DNA of 64,000 nt from CAZKAP01 sp964552195 (lineage in GTDB: Bacteria > Bacteroidota > Bacteroidia > Flavobacteriales > Flavobacteriaceae), in the NCBI GenBank assembly GCA_964552195.1, contig CAZKFM010000008.1, forward strand, positions 62,001-126,000. The letters run 5' to 3'. Position numbers and translations under genes: made by a program. The notes below the pieces were generated by a model. That model did not search any database, was not told the DNA's origin, and saw only the letters and a list, made by a program, of their open reading frames with translations. Each line of letters starts with the position of its first letter. The stretch's first letter is position 1. Below are positions 1 through 8,498 of this stretch, piece by piece.

Positions 1-591
1 TAAAGCCGTAAAGGTGCTTTCCAGAGTACGGAAGTGATGAACGTATTCGTTCCTGCGCAAACCAAAGAGCTCTACTTCCTCGGGTTCGGTCTCTATTCGT
101 CCACCCAGGGCACTTCGGTATATGGAGCCTTGCGACACCTTTTTGCCACCGCCGAAGTGGCAGGACAGCGTAGTCTCCATAAAGGGGAGTGCATCTTTCT
201 CGGCGCCCCATAGCATGAGTTCCCACTTGCCCGTATCGGGGTGGGGGTAGAGTCCGAGGCGAATGTCCTTGATGCAAATCGTCTCCGCAGTATCTTCCGT
301 TTTGCGAACGAACGACAGGTTTCTAAGAACTTTTCGCGCAGCCCTCTCCGATTCAAATGCGAAGCGGAAAAAAGGCCAGGGCCTGGCATCGTCTTCGCTA
401 GCCGTAATCAGTGAGATTTCCAGATCGGAATGCGTGGGAATTTCCAAGGCCTCGTCCATGGAAAGGTCCGATCGGAGCACCCGGGAAACCTCGGCATGGT
501 CAAAAAGAAGTTGTCCCCTGCGATCGTAGGAGGTAATCTTTTCGGTGCGTTTCTTAAGTCGAATTTTCTTAAGTTGGAACGTCCTTTTCAT
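1..591 (-). CDS. Uncharacterised protein, N-terminal part (runs off window)
   Basis: An uninterrupted reading frame of 197 codons starts at an ATG at 591 and leaves the window at base 1, so the C-terminus is missing. The protein begins MKRTFQLKKIRLKKRTEKI and continues as a charged, soluble sequence without a signal peptide or membrane segment; it contains a PHPDTGKWELMLWG stretch that looks like a beta-rich domain. I do not recognise the family. It follows the TauE/SafE-type gene on the same strand after a gap of about 130 bp, so the two may or may not be co-transcribed. Another frame on the same strand is open over 93-389 but is only a shadow: the frame described here is longer and has normal composition. 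Confidence 0.6.
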   Translation of the reverse strand, partial: MKRTFQLKKIRLKKRTEKITSYDRRGQLLFDHAEVSRVLRSDLSMDEALEIPTHSDLEISLITASEDDARPWPFFRFAFESERAARKVLRNLSFVRKTEDTAETICIKDIRLGLYPHPDTGKWELMLWGAEKDALPFMETTLSCHFGGGKKVSQGSIYRSALGGRIETEPEEVELFGLRRNEYVHHFRTLESTFTAL

Positions 592-720
592 CTTCACAAG
601 TGAGCATCACAAGATACTATTTCTGATGAAATAGCCCCGGTTTCAGCTGAAAAAATAAGGCGTTAAGGAATTGTCCGACAAGGCTTATGGAAAATATACT
701 GGCCAGGGCGTACGAGACTG

Positions 721-1539
721 TTAACTCAGTAGCATAAAGACCGCTCCCAAAGCGGTTACCGCAATAATGAAAATTCGGTAGGGCTTCTCCGGAACGTATT
801 TTACTACACCGATTCCGGCGAGCAGACCCAGGGCGAGAAACGGCAGCATCTTGAGGTCGATAAGCAGGGTGTCCGTATCGATGGTCTCCCAGATCCAGAT
901 GTGTAAGGGGAGCTTAACCCCATTGGTAATCAGGAACAGCCAGGCCGCCGTTCCGATGAATTCATTCTTGGGAAGCCGGAGTCCCAAGAAGTAGAGGTTG
1001 CTGAAGGAGCCGGCCAGGTTGCCCAGCATGGTGGTGATTCCGGCGAGTACCCCCATGCTGATGGTAAACGATAGGGGGAGCTTGCGTTGCCCGACCCTTC
1101 TGTCCCGGACGATGAGCAGGATCAGGCTGAGAATTACGATACCGGCAAATACGTAATGAAAACCCCGGAGAGTGACTTGTTTTCCCAACCAGGTTCCCAG
1201 GCCGATCCCCAGGAGCATCAAGGGCATGAAGCGCAACAAATGATTCCAGCGAGCGTGGCGGCTGTAATAACTCACCGCAAAGATATCCCCGACTACCAAT
1301 AGCGGCATGATGATACCCGTGGATGGAAAGGCACCGAAACTCAGGGCCATCAGAGAAACGTTGAGCACGGACAGCCCCTTAAGCCCTGCCTTGGATATGC
1401 CGAGCAGGAAGGCAGCGAGATAGGCATATACAGGTAAGTCGAGTTCGAACACCAACCGGGAATTTTGAGCGAAGATGGCAAAAAGACGGTCACGAGCGAA
1501 ATTCGGGTCCCAGGGTAGGGCTTTCGGGATTCCCTGCAA
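721..1539 (-). CDS. TauE/SafE family membrane transporter (sulfite exporter-like)
   Basis: A 272-residue, strongly hydrophobic protein with about seven or eight predicted membrane spans arranged as two similar halves, the layout of the TauE/SafE (formerly DUF81) family. The first span has the GISKAGLKGL stretch typical of the family start, and the second half carries GNLAGSFSNLYFLGLRL. Members are proposed to export sulfite, sulfoacetate or other organic anions; the substrate cannot be told from sequence. The first ~30 residues before LDLPVYAYLAAFLLG look non-conserved, so the true start may be a TTG/GTG near 1456-1453 instead of the ATG at 1539. The gene runs toward the partial gene at the window edge. 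Family assignment is good; function is only family-level. Confidence 0.8.
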   Translation of the reverse strand: MQGIPKALPWDPNFARDRLFAIFAQNSRLVFELDLPVYAYLAAFLLGISKAGLKGLSVLNVSLMALSFGAFPSTGIIMPLLVVGDIFAVSYYSRHARWNHLLRFMPLMLLGIGLGTWLGKQVTLRGFHYVFAGIVILSLILLIVRDRRVGQRKLPLSFTISMGVLAGITTMLGNLAGSFSNLYFLGLRLPKNEFIGTAAWLFLITNGVKLPLHIWIWETIDTDTLLIDLKMLPFLALGLLAGIGVVKYVPEKPYRIFIIAVTALGAVFMLLS

Positions 1540-1849
1540 TGGGACTGCAGTTACGACACTTAGGTTTGCGAGGCTGTTTTTTAACAGCGTTGGGGTTTAA
1601 GGAAACAAGGGTGTCCGCATGGCATAAACCGTTCATCGTACTACCAGGTTAATGGGGCACCCTTTTCCCTGTACTTCATGGACTTGACTTCCATTTCTCT
1701 TCCCTATGGGTTCCGGTTATCGAGTATCCCCTTTATATTTTCGTTAACACTCCTGCGGTAGCTCAAATTTTACTTATATTCTGCCGTATTTGGCTGTTCT
1801 CCAACCCGTCTCAATCGACAGGATTGGGGAGTCGGCACGAAATAGGGCA
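1540..1849. other. Intergenic region before the DGR/conflict locus
   Basis: Divergent intergenic stretch between the TauE/SafE gene (minus) and the first gene of the conflict locus (plus). It is AT-richer than its surroundings near 1725-1785, as expected for a promoter region, but I see no exact TAnnTTTG box that fixes a transcription start. No RNA gene or terminator-like hairpin stands out. Confidence 0.4.
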
Positions 1850-3019
1850 ATGGACGCGATCAGTCGATTTAAAGGAGGTATTAAGGATTTGATCAAGCAC
1901 AACCTCTACTACGAGGTAGGGGAGGTGCTGGACAAGGACCTCTCTAAGCACGAAAAGCACAACGCTGCGTTGCTTTTTGTGAGTCAGATCAATGAGCTGA
2001 TGGCCAAAAAGGAAGATTTAGGCTTGTCCATATCCCAAATACTCGACCGACATGATCTGGATTCTCCCATCAAAGTAGAAACCCTCGAGGACATCAGGGT
2101 ACAACTAAACGACCTCAAGCGCCGTATTCTCGGGTTTGTCGATATTTTGGAGTTCGAACCCGGATGGGTGGTGAATCTGGATCGGATCAATGGATACCTC
2201 AAATGGGTAAAGGAGAGTCAGCCGCACTCCCTGGACCCGGATGAACGTTATACCTGCGACCGTTACGATTCGATCAGTACTTTTCGTTCCCGCTTCAACC
2301 AGAGCGATGCAAAGCTGCGATTCTATTTTATTACAGGGGAGGATAGGGAATCTCCCCAAGGGCTGTACAAGCGATTGGGCAAGAAGGAAATACCCCAATA
2401 TGTCTCGCCGGCCACGGGTCCTCTGCCGTCCATTTACCTGGAGCCCGAGATCAAGGATAAGCAGTATAACCGCACCAACCTCCTCAAGGAGTTCTATTCT
2501 ATACTGCAGCTGGATGTAAACATACGATCGCTGGAGGATGCCGTATTTTCCGACCTCAAAGAGAGTCCAAAGATCGAGGAAGAAGAGGCCATCGTTATCG
2601 GTTTCCTGAAACGGGTCGAAAACTGGACACCGTATTCCGCAGCATTGCTTGAGTGGTTTATCAACGACTTCTGCAAGGCGGCCTGGAGCGAGAAGGCTCC
2701 CACATTTATCTTCATTTTCCAGATCGTCTATCCGTCTTCCGAAAACGGAAGGCCGAATCGTTCCATGCGCCGAAAGATTCGACGGATTCGCAAGGCGTTG
2801 AACCGCATAGGTAACCTGACCCTGCTGGGCGACCTGCCGCCGGTGAAACGCGCCGAAATACGCAGCTGGGTTGAAAAGCATGTCGAGCGGGAGAGCTATG
2901 GAAAAAGGGAGGCCCTCATCGAGGCTCATTTCGGAACGGGAAACACCTTCCATATGCATCAGGTGGAGGATACCCTAAGTCAGATCATTCAAGAACACAA
3001 TCAGAAGAAATACAACTAG
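1850..3019 (+). CDS. EAD11-like / inactive-STAND-like adaptor protein
   Basis: First gene of the conflict locus; its stop is 2 bp before the MoxR ATPase start. From the ATG at 1850 it has 389 residues; an in-frame TTG at 1790 would add 20. Residues ~10-100 (IKDLIKHNLYYEVGEVL, then HNAALLFVSQINEL, then the segment ending RRILGFVDIL) follow the helical pattern of effector-associated domain 11. The same pattern occurs in the DGR target and in the C-terminus of the second caspase. The middle part (YTCDRYDSISTFRSRF, then KLRFYFITGED) resembles the P-loop-less inactive STAND module found in NTPase conflict systems; no Walker A is visible. The C-terminal ~140 residues are basic, with FIFIFQIVYP. Inference: a cytosolic adaptor linking sensor and effector through homotypic EAD contacts. 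Domain names rest on pattern reading only; the gene itself is certain. Confidence 0.6.
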   Translation: MDAISRFKGGIKDLIKHNLYYEVGEVLDKDLSKHEKHNAALLFVSQINELMAKKEDLGLSISQILDRHDLDSPIKVETLEDIRVQLNDLKRRILGFVDILEFEPGWVVNLDRINGYLKWVKESQPHSLDPDERYTCDRYDSISTFRSRFNQSDAKLRFYFITGEDRESPQGLYKRLGKKEIPQYVSPATGPLPSIYLEPEIKDKQYNRTNLLKEFYSILQLDVNIRSLEDAVFSDLKESPKIEEEEAIVIGFLKRVENWTPYSAALLEWFINDFCKAAWSEKAPTFIFIFQIVYPSSENGRPNRSMRRKIRRIRKALNRIGNLTLLGDLPPVKRAEIRSWVEKHVERESYGKREALIEAHFGTGNTFHMHQVEDTLSQIIQEHNQKKYN

Positions 3020-3021
3020 GA

Positions 3022-3987
3022 ATGGAAAACCGGAACATACAAATCGATCCCAGGGCCATCGGCAGCGCCAAGCTAGTGCCCAAGAGTGAGAATTACATAC
3101 TCAGTAAGGAGCTGAAGGCCGCCGTGGAGGTTGCCCTTCGCCTGGGTCAGCCGCTGTTGCTCACCGGTGAACCCGGCACAGGAAAGACCCGACTGGCCTA
3201 CAAAATCGCTTCGGATCTCGCGGCGACTTCCAGTGACTTCCTCCCGGAGCCCCTGATCTTTAATACCAAGACTACGTCCACGGCCTCGGACCTGTTTTAC
3301 ACCTACGATGCCATCCGTCACTTCCAGGATGCCAGCATTAGGAGAGAATCCGGTGCGGGTGGAGTCGAAGTAACCGATTATATACAGCTACAGGCGATGG
3401 GGAAGGCGATCGGGCTGACCAATCCGGAAGTATTGGCCGGAGGGAATTTCCTGCCCGAGGCCGCCGAACGCTCACGCAGTTCGGTGGTACTGATCGACGA
3501 GATCGATAAGGCCCCGCGGGATTTTCCCAACGATATCCTGAACGAACTGGAAAACTATGAATTCCAGATCAAGGAAGACAACAACCGCAGGGTGAAGAAA
3601 GGGGAGAAACAGAATATAGTGGTGGTCATGACCAGTAATTCGGAGCGCAATCTGCCGGATGCCTTTCTGAGACGCTGTGTATTCTATCACATTCCCTTCC
3701 CGAGTAACGAGCAGTTGCTGGAGATCGCCAAGAGCCACCTGGGCGATTCCAACCCCTATGCCAACGGTTCGCTGATCGATTATTTCACCCAACTCCGCAG
3801 CATGGTGATCCGCAAAAAGCCGGCTACCGCCGAGCTGATCGCCTGGCTCAAGATACTGGAGATGGACGATTTCCTCAAGGATCCCAAGGTGGACTTCAAC
3901 AACCTGACTGAGGAACAGAAGTACATCCTGGAATACAGCCATTCCATACTGATCAAGACGGCCGAAGACCTGGAACGCATTCGTTAA
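3022..3987 (+). CDS. MoxR-family AAA+ ATPase
   Basis: A 321-residue AAA+ ATPase of the MoxR clade. Walker A is GEPGTGKT at residues 49-56, Walker B VVLIDEID at 155-162, sensor 1 is around VVMTSNSE (201-208), and the arginine-finger region is LPDAFLRRC. A long insert between the Walker motifs (residues 75-150) is usual for MoxR. MoxR proteins form hexamers and act as chaperone-like remodelers with vWA-domain partners; in bacterial conflict systems they are thought to be the NTP-dependent switch. Here the gene is packed between the adaptor (2 bp upstream) and the DGR target (9 bp downstream), so the three are almost surely one operon. The likely client is the vWA-like stretch of the target protein, which is inference. 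Confidence 0.93.
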   Translation: MENRNIQIDPRAIGSAKLVPKSENYILSKELKAAVEVALRLGQPLLLTGEPGTGKTRLAYKIASDLAATSSDFLPEPLIFNTKTTSTASDLFYTYDAIRHFQDASIRRESGAGGVEVTDYIQLQAMGKAIGLTNPEVLAGGNFLPEAAERSRSSVVLIDEIDKAPRDFPNDILNELENYEFQIKEDNNRRVKKGEKQNIVVVMTSNSERNLPDAFLRRCVFYHIPFPSNEQLLEIAKSHLGDSNPYANGSLIDYFTQLRSMVIRKKPATAELIAWLKILEMDDFLKDPKVDFNNLTEEQKYILEYSHSILIKTAEDLERIR

Positions 3988-3996
3988 ACCACCCCT

Positions 3997-6900
3997 ATGC
4001 ACCCGCTGGAGAGACTCTTCCTGTTGTTGGAGCGCGAAGGCATCCGCGTGCCGCTGGATGTCCGTCTGCGCGTTCAGCGCATCTTGCAGGAGCGGCAGGA
4101 GGATTTCCTGGCCCATCCGGAAGACCTCAAGTGGGTGATCGGGCCCATGATCGCCAAGAGCCAGAAGGATCAGGAAGCGTTTGGGCGCCTATTCGATTTG
4201 TATCTGAAGCAGGTTTTGGAGGATGCAAAGGAAGATGCGGGTATCCATATCCCCGGATTCCGGGAATTCCGGGAAAAGGTGAATTGGAGGCGGGTCCTGC
4301 TCAGGTCGCTCCTTGTGCTGTTGCCCTTGTTGGTGGGAATTGCCGTACTGTTTTGGAGAACCACGCCGGAAGAGCGTAAGCTGCCCCCACAGACGTATTG
4401 GGAGGCGCGTTTCAACAACCGGGGGGACTCCCTTTCTTTGGTGAATCAGACTCCCAACCTATGGAATCAGAATTCTTTTAGCTGGGAACTCAAGAAGATT
4501 ACCGACAGCCTGCTCACGGTTCGTGACACTACCCTGAGCCTGGAGGATTACATCGCAGGCATCCCTTCCGACAGCGTGATTACCTTCAACACCAAAGACA
4601 CCACCCTGTTTGTGAACGATCTGCAGCAGGGCCTCTGGTACATAACGCTGACCGGACAGAGTAAAATCGGATTTGCCGACAAGCCCTATGGCAGGGCCGT
4701 ACGGATTAATTCTGTGCCTGACCCGACGGAGGTCTTCGAGACGGGCGCAACGGGCCGCATAGAACTCCCCACCCCTGGGGCGAAGACCCTGGATGCCGAT
4801 GCCGAATACGGTTCCATCTGGCGGAGCGCAATCGTGATCGCATACATTGTACTATTGCCGCTGCTCCTCGGTCTGTTTCTGGCTTGGTTGTATCGTCGGA
4901 TAATCCGAGGAGGGCTGTTCCGACCCAAAATGGATATCGACTTCATCGGAGGCACAGGCCCACCGTATCGCATTCCGTTTCGAAACCGGGACCCGGACAT
5001 ACGTCCAACGGAGACACAGTACGGAGTTGCCAGTCTGCTGAGGCAACGAACCGAAGGCCAGGTAAAAAAACTGCAGGTCAAGGAATCCGTTAAACGTACC
5101 ATACGCAACATGGGGAATCCCACCCTGGTGTATAAAGAGGTTTCCCGGGCTGCGGAGTATCTGGTACTGATTCAGCATTCTGCCTATGAAAATCACCTGG
5201 TTCGCCTGTTCACCTATCTGAACGATTTCTATAAATCGGAGGACGTCTATCTGGAGTACTTCTATTACGATACGGATCCCCGGATATGCTGGAATGCCCA
5301 GAACCCGAATGGCATTGCCATCGAGCAACTGCTGCAGACCCGCTCGCAGTACCGACTGCTGCTCATAGGCGACGGACATTCCCTGGTACAGTCGTTTCCC
5401 GTCCGTCGGTTCCAGCCCTGGGTGGAGCCCATGCTGGGCGGTTGGAAACAGCGGGCACTGCTCTCTACGGTCCCGGTATCCGAATGGGGGTACCACGAGG
5501 AGATCCTGGATCGGTATTTTGCTCTTTTACCGGCCCATCTGGAGGGTCAGTTGTACCTAATCGAACATCTGGCCTTCCCGGATAGCGTAACCATGCCCCG
5601 CACCGTAAAGCAGTTTAATCCGGCCAAAGGGTTTACACCGAAACTCAGGACGCTCGATAATCTCCGGAAGCACTTCAGTCCGTCCGAACTGCTCTGGTTG
5701 GCCACCCTGGCGCTACACGACGAAGTGTTCTGGGAGCTGACCCTGGCTCTGGGCAGTACTACCGAAGAATACGAGCAATCCCGTAATCGCCTAACGGATT
5801 CCCTGCTGACCTTCGAGCGTTTGTATCGAATGTCCGGACTGCCCTGGTTTGAAGGGAATCGAATGGAGGAAGGCATCCGGTCGGAGTTGCTCAGCCTTTT
5901 GGATGAGGAACCCGAATTGCGGAATCGGGCGCGCAGAACCATCATCGAAGTGTTCGGAGAGGTACGAGTGGGGAAGGATTCTTTCGCCTCCGGCCGGCAG
6001 GACCAGGTAAGAGAGCTTCAGTCGGCCTTGCTGGCTCCCCGCTTGTCCCGGTCGCGACGAATACTCAATACCCTTAAAGATCAAAACCTGCTGAATATTT
6101 TCCAGGCCCGTCGGTTTGCCAGGTATTTGGCTCCGCCGATCTGGAGTTGGCGATCCTGGCCTGTGTTTGCCCTTATTCTGGCGCCCATCCTAATTTTTAT
6201 AGGGATGCGCTCGGATCAGTTCTTTGCCCCCTGGTACCTCGAAGATAGAGAGGTGCAATGGTTGGAGGAACGCGGGTATTTAAATTCCCTTCTGGAAAAC
6301 GGTTGGGTTAGCGGTGAGGTCGATTCGATCGCCCTGCTGAACAATCAGGCTGCCCGGAATATGACGGGCAGAAACCTGGATGAGGCGGGTAATCTCCTGA
6401 AGGCCGCCCGAAGCCTACTCGATCAGCAGGAAGTAAGCCCCCTGAACCAGAGCGTGAGCAAATTGTTGGCGATCAATTACAACGAACAGCTTTTAGAATA
6501 CTACTATGGGCTGTTGGCCTACGATTCTCTGAACTACGAAAGCGCTGCTGAACGCTTCCGGCAGACCATACAATACGATAGCCTGGCGGCACATTCTTCT
6601 CATAATTTGGGGGTCATCTCTTTCTATCAGGGAGATCGCTTCCAGGCCTTTGCAATCCGGGACGCTCTTATGGAGAATGCACCGGGCTATTTCGACAGCT
6701 TCGAACCGAATCTGAACACCCTGTTGGAAGGGCTTGATCCGGAAGAGGTCAAGCCTACTTTCGCCGGGATTCGCCAGCTGATTGCAGACAACCGCATACT
6801 TGATGCTTTCGATGCCCTTATGGAAATGGCCCGGGCCGACAGACAATTCGGTTCTCAGTTTACACGAACCTTACAGGTCCTTAAAAAAGAAATGGAGGGC

Positions 6901-7944
6901 CTGGGGCTGAGACGGGGGAACGAGAACCCGGACGCGACGGAGGAAGATAAGCGAGCCCTGGGCCGGACGTTCCTGCAGCTGATCGAGCGCTGGGAAGGGA
7001 TGCTGGAGCCCCCCAGACGTAGGCTCGAGGCGGCGTCCACACCCTCCGTCACAGGACCGGCACAACGGAATGTCGATTCCGCAAGGGAGGTCTCGGAAGT
7101 AGTTCCCGGGCAGGGTGCCAAGGAGTCCTTTAACGGCTATCACATAATCGAAATCAAGGGACGCTCCTCCGGCTCCTCGCTGAGGGTGAACGATCGGCTT
7201 AGTATATCAATGCGCCGGATCCCCTCGGGGAGTTTTTGGATGGGGGATGCCAATTCTAAATATGACGAGGAGGGACCTATTCACCGGGTGGATATAGGCG
7301 ACGGCTTCTCCCTAAGCGAAACCGAGATCACCAACGCCCAGTACTGTGTCTTTTTAAATGAGGCGGGCAATCAGGAGGAAGGTGGAGTGACCTGGTTGGA
7401 CATTGAAGCGGAAGACAGCGGCATCGAGTTACGTAAAGGAACATATGTGCCGAAGTCGGGCAAGGCGAATCATCCGGTGGTTATGGTCAGCTGGTATGGG
7501 GCCCGGGCGTTTTGCAGTTGGGCTGGTGGCCGCTTACCAAGTGAGTCGGAATGGGAGTGGGCAGCCCGGGGAGGAGAGGAATATACCTATGCGGGCAGTG
7601 AAGATCTGGATGCAGTGGGTTGGTACGCTGATAATGCAGACAATATCCAGGAGGTAGGCCAAAAGCGCTCCAACGGTTTTGGGTTGTACGATATGTCGGG
7701 CAACGTTTGGGAGTGGGTGGAAGATCCCTGGCACGAAAGTTACGAAGGGGCTCCGGGTAGCGGAGGCGTATGGTTCCAAGGCGAAGATTCGTCGCGCCGG
7801 GTGCTGCGGGGCGGCAGTTGGCTCATCAACGCCGTCAATGCACGGGTTGCATATCGCAGCAGGTCCGACCCCGGCCACCGCTACAACTACATCGGCTTCC
7901 GCCTGGCCCATAGTCTCTCAGGCTCCTCCGCGGCAGCGGAATAG
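3997..7944 (+). CDS. DGR target: membrane vWA-like / TPR / EAD11-like / FGE-fold variable protein
   Basis: 1315 residues. Three membrane spans are visible, at about 100-119, 278-298 and 721-737. Between the first two lies a beta-rich, probably extracytoplasmic region. Residues ~385-525 (EYLVLIQHSAYENH, then LLLIGDGHSLV) look like a vWA fold with a degraded metal site: Q393 stands where the first MIDAS Asp is expected. Residues ~825-905 resemble TPR helices. Residues ~920-1003 (FAGIRQLIADNRILDAFDAL onward) match the EAD11 pattern. Residues ~1066-1305 are a formylglycine-generating-enzyme/sulfatase-modifying fold (SGSFWMGDA, GGRLPSESEWEWAARGG, FGLYDMSGNVWEWVED, RVLRGGSW, GFRLAHS), here a C-type-lectin-like display scaffold. 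The last ~40 residues are the DGR variable repeat; the gene ends 10 codons after it. Catalytic activity of the FGE domain is unlikely. Inference: a diversified sensor controlled by the MoxR ATPase next door. Confidence 0.9.
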   Translation: MHPLERLFLLLEREGIRVPLDVRLRVQRILQERQEDFLAHPEDLKWVIGPMIAKSQKDQEAFGRLFDLYLKQVLEDAKEDAGIHIPGFREFREKVNWRRVLLRSLLVLLPLLVGIAVLFWRTTPEERKLPPQTYWEARFNNRGDSLSLVNQTPNLWNQNSFSWELKKITDSLLTVRDTTLSLEDYIAGIPSDSVITFNTKDTTLFVNDLQQGLWYITLTGQSKIGFADKPYGRAVRINSVPDPTEVFETGATGRIELPTPGAKTLDADAEYGSIWRSAIVIAYIVLLPLLLGLFLAWLYRRIIRGGLFRPKMDIDFIGGTGPPYRIPFRNRDPDIRPTETQYGVASLLRQRTEGQVKKLQVKESVKRTIRNMGNPTLVYKEVSRAAEYLVLIQHSAYENHLVRLFTYLNDFYKSEDVYLEYFYYDTDPRICWNAQNPNGIAIEQLLQTRSQYRLLLIGDGHSLVQSFPVRRFQPWVEPMLGGWKQRALLSTVPVSEWGYHEEILDRYFALLPAHLEGQLYLIEHLAFPDSVTMPRTVKQFNPAKGFTPKLRTLDNLRKHFSPSELLWLATLALHDEVFWELTLALGSTTEEYEQSRNRLTDSLLTFERLYRMSGLPWFEGNRMEEGIRSELLSLLDEEPELRNRARRTIIEVFGEVRVGKDSFASGRQDQVRELQSALLAPRLSRSRRILNTLKDQNLLNIFQARRFARYLAPPIWSWRSWPVFALILAPILIFIGMRSDQFFAPWYLEDREVQWLEERGYLNSLLENGWVSGEVDSIALLNNQAARNMTGRNLDEAGNLLKAARSLLDQQEVSPLNQSVSKLLAINYNEQLLEYYYGLLAYDSLNYESAAERFRQTIQYDSLAAHSSHNLGVISFYQGDRFQAFAIRDALMENAPGYFDSFEPNLNTLLEGLDPEEVKPTFAGIRQLIADNRILDAFDALMEMARADRQFGSQFTRTLQVLKKEMEGLGLRRGNENPDATEEDKRALGRTFLQLIERWEGMLEPPRRRLEAASTPSVTGPAQRNVDSAREVSEVVPGQGAKESFNGYHIIEIKGRSSGSSLRVNDRLSISMRRIPSGSFWMGDANSKYDEEGPIHRVDIGDGFSLSETEITNAQYCVFLNEAGNQEEGGVTWLDIEAEDSGIELRKGTYVPKSGKANHPVVMVSWYGARAFCSWAGGRLPSESEWEWAARGGEEYTYAGSEDLDAVGWYADNADNIQEVGQKRSNGFGLYDMSGNVWEWVEDPWHESYEGAPGSGGVWFQGEDSSRRVLRGGSWLINAVNARVAYRSRSDPGHRYNYIGFRLAHSLSGSSAAAE
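7789..7913 (+). repeat. DGR variable repeat (VR)
   Basis: 125 bp in the 3' end of the target gene, coding residues 1265-1305, that align without gaps to 9521-9645 (offset 1732). I count 17 mismatches: 16 at positions where the template has A, and one elsewhere (template GCG, VR GCA in the codon of Ala1285, silent). Altered codons are R1267, L1276, I1277, V1280, Y1286, S1288, S1290, D1291, G1293, H1294, Y1296, Y1298 and I1299. Unchanged mutable codons are N1278, N1281 and N1297. The last 20 bp (7894-7913) are identical to the template and should hold the initiation-of-mutagenic-homology site. Confidence 0.95.
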
Positions 7945-7945
7945 G

Positions 7946-8020
7946 CGGGACTCCCTAAAGGGAACGACGACGGGAGGGCGGGCGGAGCCGCCGACCGGGG
8001 AGTGAACCGGGGGAGTCCCG
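7946..8020 (+). other. Inverted repeat / stem-loop just downstream of the VR
   Basis: The 10-mer cgggactccc (7946-7955) recurs as its perfect reverse complement at 8011-8020, 33 bp after the VR and right after the target stop codon. A smaller GC-rich hairpin (ggcg/cgcc, 7981-7992) lies inside. A T-run follows (8029-8034). In other DGRs a hairpin or cruciform just downstream of the VR promotes cDNA integration; because of the T-run it could instead, or also, be a transcription terminator for the target operon. The base pairing is visible; the function is inferred. Confidence 0.55.
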
Positions 8021-8039
8021 AGCGAATATTTTTTGAGTC

Positions 8040-8498
8040 ATGCTAATACGAATATTCACCTTTTCCGCCTTCGACCCGGGGATAGACGAACTCAACGCTT
8101 TCCTGAAGTCGCACAAGATCGTCCATGTGGATCAGCAGTTCTTCCATATGGGCCAGGGCGCCTATTGGAGTTTCTGCGTGACCTATCTGGCGCAGGCAGG
8201 ATCGGGTCGCTACGACCGAAACCGTCCACGGATCGACTACAAGGAAGTCCTGAAGCCCGAAGACTTCAGGGAATTCGAAGTGCTCAGGCGGATACGCCGG
8301 GATCTGGCCCAGAGCGATGGGGTTCCGCCCTACTCGGTGTTCACCAATGCCGAATTGGCCGAGATGGTGCAGCTCAAGGTCGGCAGCCCGGCCGATTTGG
8401 AAAAAATATCCGGGGTGGGTCAGGCCAAGGTGGAGAAATACGGCAAACTGCTGCTGGAGCACTGGAAGAACGGAAACTATCACGAACCTGCGGAATGA
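8040..8498 (+). CDS. HRDC-domain DGR accessory protein
   Basis: 152 residues. The C-terminal half (residues ~80-147: EVLRRIRRDLAQSDGVPPY, FTNAELAEMVQLKV, LEKISGVGQAKVEKYGKLLL) is a clear HRDC domain, the nucleic-acid-binding helical domain of RecQ and RNase D. A free-standing HRDC protein beside the RT is one of the recognised DGR accessory types, used in place of Avd. The N-terminal ~75 residues (IRIFTFSAFDPGIDELNAFL, then HMGQGAYWSF) look like the conserved N-terminal part of these accessory proteins. The stop TGA overlaps the RT start in ATGA (8495-8498), indicating translational coupling. It probably binds the template RNA or the RT to support mutagenic cDNA synthesis. Confidence 0.88.
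   Translation: MLIRIFTFSAFDPGIDELNAFLKSHKIVHVDQQFFHMGQGAYWSFCVTYLAQAGSGRYDRNRPRIDYKEVLKPEDFREFEVLRRIRRDLAQSDGVPPYSVFTNAELAEMVQLKVGSPADLEKISGVGQAKVEKYGKLLLEHWKNGNYHEPAE

Noticed and set aside
93..389. Short minus-strand frame rich in Arg and Ser
   Set aside because: It lies inside a longer open frame with normal composition on the same strand (1-591).
2105..2959. Long minus-strand frame opposite the adaptor gene
   Set aside because: No recognisable domain, overlaps the well-supported plus-strand gene; typical shadow of a GC-rich coding region. The same applies to the long antisense frames at 22152-23975, 58740-59660 and 62026-62979.
8033..8494. Upstream part of the long open frame that continues into the RT
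   Set aside because: This stretch overlaps the HRDC gene in another frame and has an unnatural composition; the RT begins at the ATG overlapping the HRDC stop.
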